Positions 58,834 through 64,000 of a stretch of DNA of 64,000 bases are shown here, piece after piece. The notes under the pieces are model-generated. The model made no database searches. It saw only the letters and a list, made by a program, of their open reading frames with translations, and was not told the DNA's origin. This DNA is from Corylus avellana (Eukaryota > Streptophyta > Magnoliopsida > Fagales > Betulaceae), in assembly GCF_901000735.1 (NCBI RefSeq), contig NC_081543.1, forward strand, positions 27,609,515 to 27,673,514, read 5' to 3'. Position 1 is the stretch's first letter; each line of letters opens with the position of its first letter. Position numbers and translations under genes: made by a program.

Positions 58834-59571
58834 ATAAAAGCACAATTTTTTGGCACAACTTTGACACAAATTTTCTCCTATTTTTTATTTAAAAATAAAA
58901 ATAAAAAATAAAAAATGAAATAACATCCTATGTGGTCATTTTTTTATTTGGAATTTTTTTAAAAAATAAATGGTATTTTTCTTCATAAAAATTGTCATTT
59001 TTTTTGGGGAAAAATACAAAATCAGTCCTTGTGGTTTACTTGATTTGCAATTAACTCCTTATAGTATCAAAATAAACTCAAAGGTCCCTAAGGTATGCCA
59101 AAAAAATAATTTAGTCCCTACGGTCAAATTTCGTTCACTGACTTAACAGATTATTATAATATGAAACGTTAGAACCAATAAAATTGTGATACTTGTCATA
59201 TTTAAGTCAGTGTCACACTAACATAATCTGTTAAATTAATGGACGGAATTTGACCGTAGGGACTAAATTATTTTTTTGGCATACTTTGAGGACCTTTAAG
59301 TTCATTTTGATACCACAAGAAGTTAATTGTAAATCAGGTAAACCACAAGGACTAATTTTTCATTTTTCCTTTTTTTTTTAAAAAAAAAAAAAAAGGGTCA
59401 TTATTATGAAGAAAAATACAATTTTTTTTTTTAAAAAAAAATACCAAATAAAAAAAGAACCACATAGGATGTTATTGCTTCAGAATTTTTTTTTTTTTTT
59501 TTTTCTTAAAATGACCACATAAGAGAAAAGTTTGGCTAAAATTGTACCAAAATTAAAAGTTGTGCCTTTAT
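58834..59571. mobile_element. Foldback MITE B (copy 2, carrying a nested MITE)
   Basis: The same terminal arms as 47661-48015, ATAAAAGCACAA and TTGTGCCTTTAT. The central T tract is interrupted by the element at 59006-59369. Confidence 0.75.
59006..59369. mobile_element. Polymorphic long-TIR MITE nested in MITE B
   Basis: GGGGAAAAATACAAAATCAG at the left mirrors CTAATTTTTCATTTTTCC at the right. The arms pair for over 120 bases (AGTCCTTGTGGTTTAC, AATTTAGTCCCTACGGTCAA). The unpaired centre is about 100 bases. It sits in a T run, so the target duplication cannot be read. Contig 3 has no copy here. The type resembles Mutator-like foldback MITEs. Confidence 0.85.
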
Positions 59572-59590
59572 CATGCATCTTTTGGGAATA

Positions 59591-59770
59591 AGTAATGTTA
59601 GGGACCATCTTTGTATCCTCTTTTTATCCTCTTAAAGTTGATGTGGCTTTCAAAATCACTATTAAATTAAAATTCAAGTATAATTCATCTAAAATTTAAT
59701 GGTGATTTTAAAAGTCACATCAGCTTTAGGAGGATAAAAAAATGATAAAAAGATAGTCCTTACCATTACT
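59591..59770. mobile_element. Foldback MITE C (copy 2)
   Basis: Counterpart of 48035-48214. Confidence 0.8.
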
Positions 59771-60682
59771 CTTTAAAAAATAGCATGCTCTCATTTCATG
59801 TGAATTAATATACATGATTTTTGTCATTTTTTATTTAGTTTGAAAGTAATGTTACTTTTCACATTTATTATATATTGGTCGACATAATAATGTAATTAAT
59901 ATATTTTAAGTAATTTTTTATATTAATCACTTAAAACATATCACGTCAATCATGACCGTGAAGATACCTCAATCTTATTGGAATAGTTGCGCTGCCACTC
60001 TTATATAGTCGATCGGAGTGAGAGCGCAGCCATCCCTTTGAGGTGATCTCTCTCTCTCTAAACATTCTTATTTTTTTATTTTTTAAATTGTTTTTAAGCA
60101 ATAAGTTAGCCCCTATTCTGTTAAATTTAAGCACTTGCTCGAATTATGTGTGTGAAAATGGTAGGTAAGGTGACGATGATGATTTCGAGATTATGATGAC
60201 GATGATGTCTTTTTTTTTTTATAGGAAACATCGTGGGATTCTTGTTAAAAAAATCAAACCCAAATTTTTTGTTGTTGGCTAAAATAAGAAGTGGCCCATT
60301 TGAATTATTTGCCCTTTATTTCTGGCTTTCTTACTCTTTTTTTTCCTCCTCTCTTTTTTTGTGGTGGGGAAAGAACTTTGAGAAAGGAGTGCCTTACTTA
60401 TTTCATAGTAGCCTCGCCAGATAGTCCCCACACCTCTCCATTTTAAGTAGATGATGAGTTGGGGAGGATTCATTCATGGTTGCGAATAAATTATACAAAT
60501 TTAGTAGTATAGGTATTGTCATCCCAAATGGCCAATAGTGCCCATCCTTCCCCCCAACATACATTTTCACTTCAAAGAGAAGAAAGAAGCGTTCACTATA
60601 CATGACAGTGCAAGAGCATTCAACAGTAGTAATGAAGCTTCTAGCGATGTTAAATCTGTTCTCCCGATATATTGCCTTAAGA

Positions 60683-60915
60683 AGTAATGTTATAAGTAGG
60701 ACTTTTGTCTTCATTTTACTCTTTTATCTTTCAAAAGTGACGTGACTTTTAAAATCACCATTACATCAAAATTCAATAGTAAGTGACGTGACTTTTAAAA
60801 TCACCATTACATCAAAATTCAATAATAATTCATCCACAATTTAATGGTAATTTTGAAAGCTACGTCACTTTAAAAAAAATAAAAGAATAACAAAAGTCTT
60901 ACTTATAGCATTACT
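60683..60915. mobile_element. Foldback MITE D (copy 2)
   Basis: Counterpart of 49153-49385, including the internal 46-bp tandem pair. Confidence 0.8.
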
Positions 60916-61444
60916 ATGTTATGAGTTATTGCAGCTGGCCTAATCCGTCCCGGCATCAATACATGTGGATGAAATCGCTTGTGAATGAACCTGACCCATC
61001 CCCCCCCCCCGGGAAATTTGATAACTATACCAAAATTACTATGATTGGTGGGTGGAGTGGCCTAGTTGCCATCACGATCAGCTATATTATTGACACAGCC
61101 CAAGGAGCCAGCCTGGTGGAGGGAGACCACGCTCATGTTGTCATGTGTTCATGTATGTTTGATTAATGAAATAATCCCCACCTGCAAACAGAGATCTTTG
61201 TCTGAGAAATAAGGATGCTTAAATTAAAGCACCTCTCAGCCATTAAATGCATGTTCTTAATATTACAAGAGCCCCTATCAATGAATTGATAGAATGGTAA
61301 AGAAGTCATAAGGATAATCACATCCAAGGGATAAAAATTAAAAATTAAAAAATAAATTAAAACGGTTGGATTTAAAGAAGAGAGTTTAGCATATGATGTT
61401 TTTTTTCATTAATTTTCGGAAAAATTATTTATTTATTTTTGGTA

Positions 61445-62184
61445 AAGAAAAATTATTTATTTAGTCCTTAAGATTTGCAATTGTATCAATATGATCTTTT
61501 GATATTAAAAGTATCTTAAAGATTCATGAGGTAAGCTATCTGCCCAAAATAGTTTTGATTGTCAGCCCTTTGACAGAAACCGTTAGATGCACACATAAAT
61601 CAACATTATAACCAATCACCGATTCACACATGGGTTAGCTAATGACTCAACTAGTTATGATCTTATAATTGTACCCCCAAAAAATAAAAGAACGAAAACT
61701 AAAAAAAAAGGGGCCCGGGGGGGGGGGGTAGCCGATTGCCTCTTATTTGTCAAGGGGTAGCCTCCCCTCATAAAGGGGGTGGCAGGCAACCCCTTGTACG
61801 GTGACGGGAGGTTGTCCCCCTATGAGGGAGGTCACCCTTCACCCAACTTCACTTCAAAAGGGGTGACCGAACACCCCCTCCCTTCCCAACTAGTAAGGGA
61901 CAACCTCCGCCACCATATGAGGGGCAGCCCTTCTTTTATTTTATGTTTTTAAATGTGGGATAAAATTATTTTAGCAGGCTGATTCATTTGATATGCCTCA
62001 TGTCAATCGGTAATTGGTTGTGACATGGATCTACATGTGTATCTAATGGTCACTATTAAACGATTGACAACATGAACCATTTTGAACAGATAACTTACCC
62101 TAAGAATCTTTAAAATACTTTTGATACATCAAAGATTAGTTTGGTACGACTTTAAACTAAAGGGACCAAATAAGTAAATTTTCC
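61445..62184. mobile_element. Non-autonomous Mutator-like element (copy 2)
   Basis: Counterpart of 49915-50654, including the GC-rich centre. Confidence 0.7.
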
Positions 62185-62308
62185 TTAATTTTGAATTCAA
62201 GATATGAGTTATATTTAGCAGTTTTTTAGTGAAAGATTAATAGAACACGTTAAAACTTCATTTAATTTAAAAAGGTCTAAGTTTTCCCTCATATATGTTA
62301 TATTAGTG

Positions 62309-62480
62309 AGTAATGCTCCATACTACATCTCTATTTTATTTCTATCTCATTGGGTTGATGTAGCAATGCCTATTAGCCCTAAGTTTTTTGTTTTTAATAA
62401 GGGTTGATTGAAACGCTAATGGGCACTACCACATCAGCCTAACAGATGGAATAGAGGTATAGTGTATATGAAGCATGTTA
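62309..62480. mobile_element. Foldback MITE E (copy 2)
   Basis: Counterpart of 50779-50950. Confidence 0.65.
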
Positions 62481-62889
62481 TATAACTTGATGACATGGTA
62501 GGAATTGTTTTTTAATAACTAATCAACACATATCATTAAAAGTATAAACGTCCCTAAGTACAAAAGTATACAAGAGGAAACACATAACTATAACGAACAA
62601 AAAAAACAAGGAAATCACTATAACTAATCGTCAAATATGGAAAATAAGCAACTGTCCAAAAATACAAAATTTTGAAGAATAAAGACTTAATCTCCTCTAA
62701 CGTTCTCTCACAGTTCCCAAACTTTTGTCATTCATTTCACTCTCTAAACACCATAAAAGGCACATAGGCACCATCTTCCATATAACAACACTCCGTGTAA
62801 TGCCACTCATCTACCAACAAGCGTATAGGTCGACTACACGTCTGGGAAGCACACTTGGAAAAAAAAAATATAATTAGGAGCTGAGTTTC

Positions 62890-63544
62890 ACTACCACTCA
62901 TCCCAGTTATAACAATCTGCTAAATAGCATTACTCATTCTACATATGCATTGCACGAATACAATTGAAAGTGCTATAGACAAAAAATGTATTTATCTTAA
63001 CAAGTAGAAAGAACTGTTCTTTGTATTATCTCAACCAAGAAATATAAAAAGAATTTATTAATAATGGAAAGGTCACATATATCATGGCAAGCTCTCAAAA
63101 AATTACAGAAAGAGCGTGGGGTGGAGGCAATACAGAAGTATAAAACTGAGCTACACTGAACAACTACAAGACAACTTTCTATTATACGTTATGGGACAGA
63201 CATACAGCAATTGCTAGAGAAAAAGAAAAAATAACAGAAGGAACGAAAAAAAAGAACAAAACAATATTGTACTGATGTACCTATTACCTTATGGATCAGG
63301 AAATTCCCTATTACCTGCCCTTCGCAATCGGACAGGCAATTGTAAGAGGTCTCTTGATGGAGCCCATTTACCATAACAGGCTAGGGGCCTCTTACAATTG
63401 CAGGGGATTCCCTGCAATCCGGACAGGGGATTGTAGGAGATCACGATCCTTAACTTATTCACTTTGTTGGAACTGCACATCTGAATTTTCAAAGCGGCTT
63501 TGCTATACATAGTATATATGCTCCGGTATATCAGGAAAATGTTA
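62890..63544. other. 3' flank of the coiled-coil gene, with a hairpin
   Basis: The probable 3' untranslated and downstream region of the minus-strand gene that ends at 63545. It contains an inverted pair CAATTGTAAGAGG (63337-63349) and CCTCTTACAATTG (63388-63400), with further partly mirrored CAGGGGATT-type words around it. No other gene is seen. Confidence 0.5.
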
Positions 63545-64000
63545 CTAGCTCTTCTTGGCATTCTTAAGGTTACGCACTGTCATTACAAGTTGCTGTCTTT
63601 CACCTTCTACCTCTGCAAACTTGAGACTTATTTCTGAATATCTCTCTTGCATCTCCTTTAGTTCGCTTTCCATCGATTCATTCCTCTCCTTTAACAACGT
63701 CAATTCAGCTATTAAATCGTCAAGGTTTCCATCTTTGTTACTAATAATAGAGGCTTTCAGTTCTTTCTCTGACGACATTTCGTCGTTGCTGTGGTGAAAC
63801 ATTAAGTATACATGTTAGTGACTTGCAATTAGAAAGGAATTGTAGTTAGCATAACTGCAGTTGCCCATATAGCAAACAGCAAGTAGTACTCTTCTGTATT
63901 CAAGTAATACCTCTTGATTAATGATGAGGCATTCCCATTTTCTTTTGGCGGGTAAGCTGTACTGCTCAAAAGTTCAGCTGCAGTTCTCGCCTCTTCAGGT
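63545..64000 (-). CDS. Coiled-coil protein, C-terminal exons (myosin heavy chain-related type), partial
   Basis: The last exon is 63545-63788 and the preceding exon runs from 63911 off the window edge, joined by a 122-base GT-AG intron. The junction codon AG|C restores the frame. The preceding exon reads PEEARTAAELLSSTAYPPKE. The last exon is strongly charged and heptad-like (LIAELTLLKERNESMESELK) and ends with RYSEISLKFAEVEGERQQLV and LKNAKKS. I recall this ending from plant myosin-heavy-chain-related proteins with an N-terminal NT-C2 domain, a recognition not backed by a search. Such proteins are long coiled coils of unclear role. Only the C-terminus is visible, so function is not assigned further. 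Confidence 0.8.

Larger units (their letters stand above)
52104..62889. repeat. Large duplicated segment, copy 2 (pairs with 40190-51359)
   Basis: Counterpart of contig 3. The offset is 11914 at the left, 11887 across LOR-B, 11165 after the missing hAT and 11530 at the right, where the extra MITE restores length. At 62889 the partner stops at gap 3 while this copy runs on into the coiled-coil gene. Confidence 0.9.

Noticed and set aside
12128..62889. Two genuine recent tandem duplications of the locus
   Set aside because: Not excluded, but less likely. Both duplications stop at 100-N gaps and differ by clean transposon presence/absence, as alleles do.

Overview
This is a repeat-rich piece of a flowering-plant nuclear genome, probably a woody eudicot; I cannot fix the species. 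The evidence is AT-rich intergenic DNA, GT-AG introns, two plant gene families (a GT90 glycosyltransferase and LURP-one-related proteins), and plant-type transposons: Mutator-like, hAT, Ty1/copia, L1 LINE, tRNA-derived SINEs and many foldback MITEs. Three 100-base N runs (24302-24401, 38695-38794, 51360-51459) cut the window into four contigs.

Contig 1 (1-24301) runs as follows: an old repeat; a decayed Myb/SANT-like gene split by an hAT element; a large decayed Mutator-like element (about 3258-10562) with a minus-strand MURA-type transposase and a second, convergent plus-strand zinc-finger/membrane gene; a broken Ty1/copia element (gag plus LTR) on the minus strand; a complete six-exon GT90 gene on the minus strand; and an L1 LINE with open ORF1 and ORF2 that runs into the first gap.

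Contig 2 (24402-38694) repeats 12128-20152 almost base for base, including the whole GT90 gene, but lacks the LINE. It then continues into new sequence: MITEs, a first LURP-one-related gene (LOR-A, 34935-36005), an L1-derived insert with a 50-base poly(T) and 15-bp target-site duplications, and a TRIM-like LTR pair. Contig 3 (38795-51359) carries a second LURP-one-related gene (LOR-B) in MITE-dense DNA. Contig 4 (51460-64000) starts in a copia LTR, repeats 40190-51359 at very high identity with its own LOR-B copy, and ends with the last two exons of a coiled-coil (myosin-heavy-chain-related type) gene.

My main interpretation is that both large duplications are two haplotypes of one heterozygous genome placed end to end. 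Each duplication is cut at a gap, the copies differ by microsatellite lengths and clean transposon presence/absence (an hAT with an exact empty site, a MITE, a LINE and an LTR), and the coding sequences agree. If so, the real locus has one GT90 gene, two LURP-one-related genes and one coiled-coil gene. The most unusual biology is the Mutator-like element's convergent second gene and the cluster of MITEs with related termini around LOR-B.
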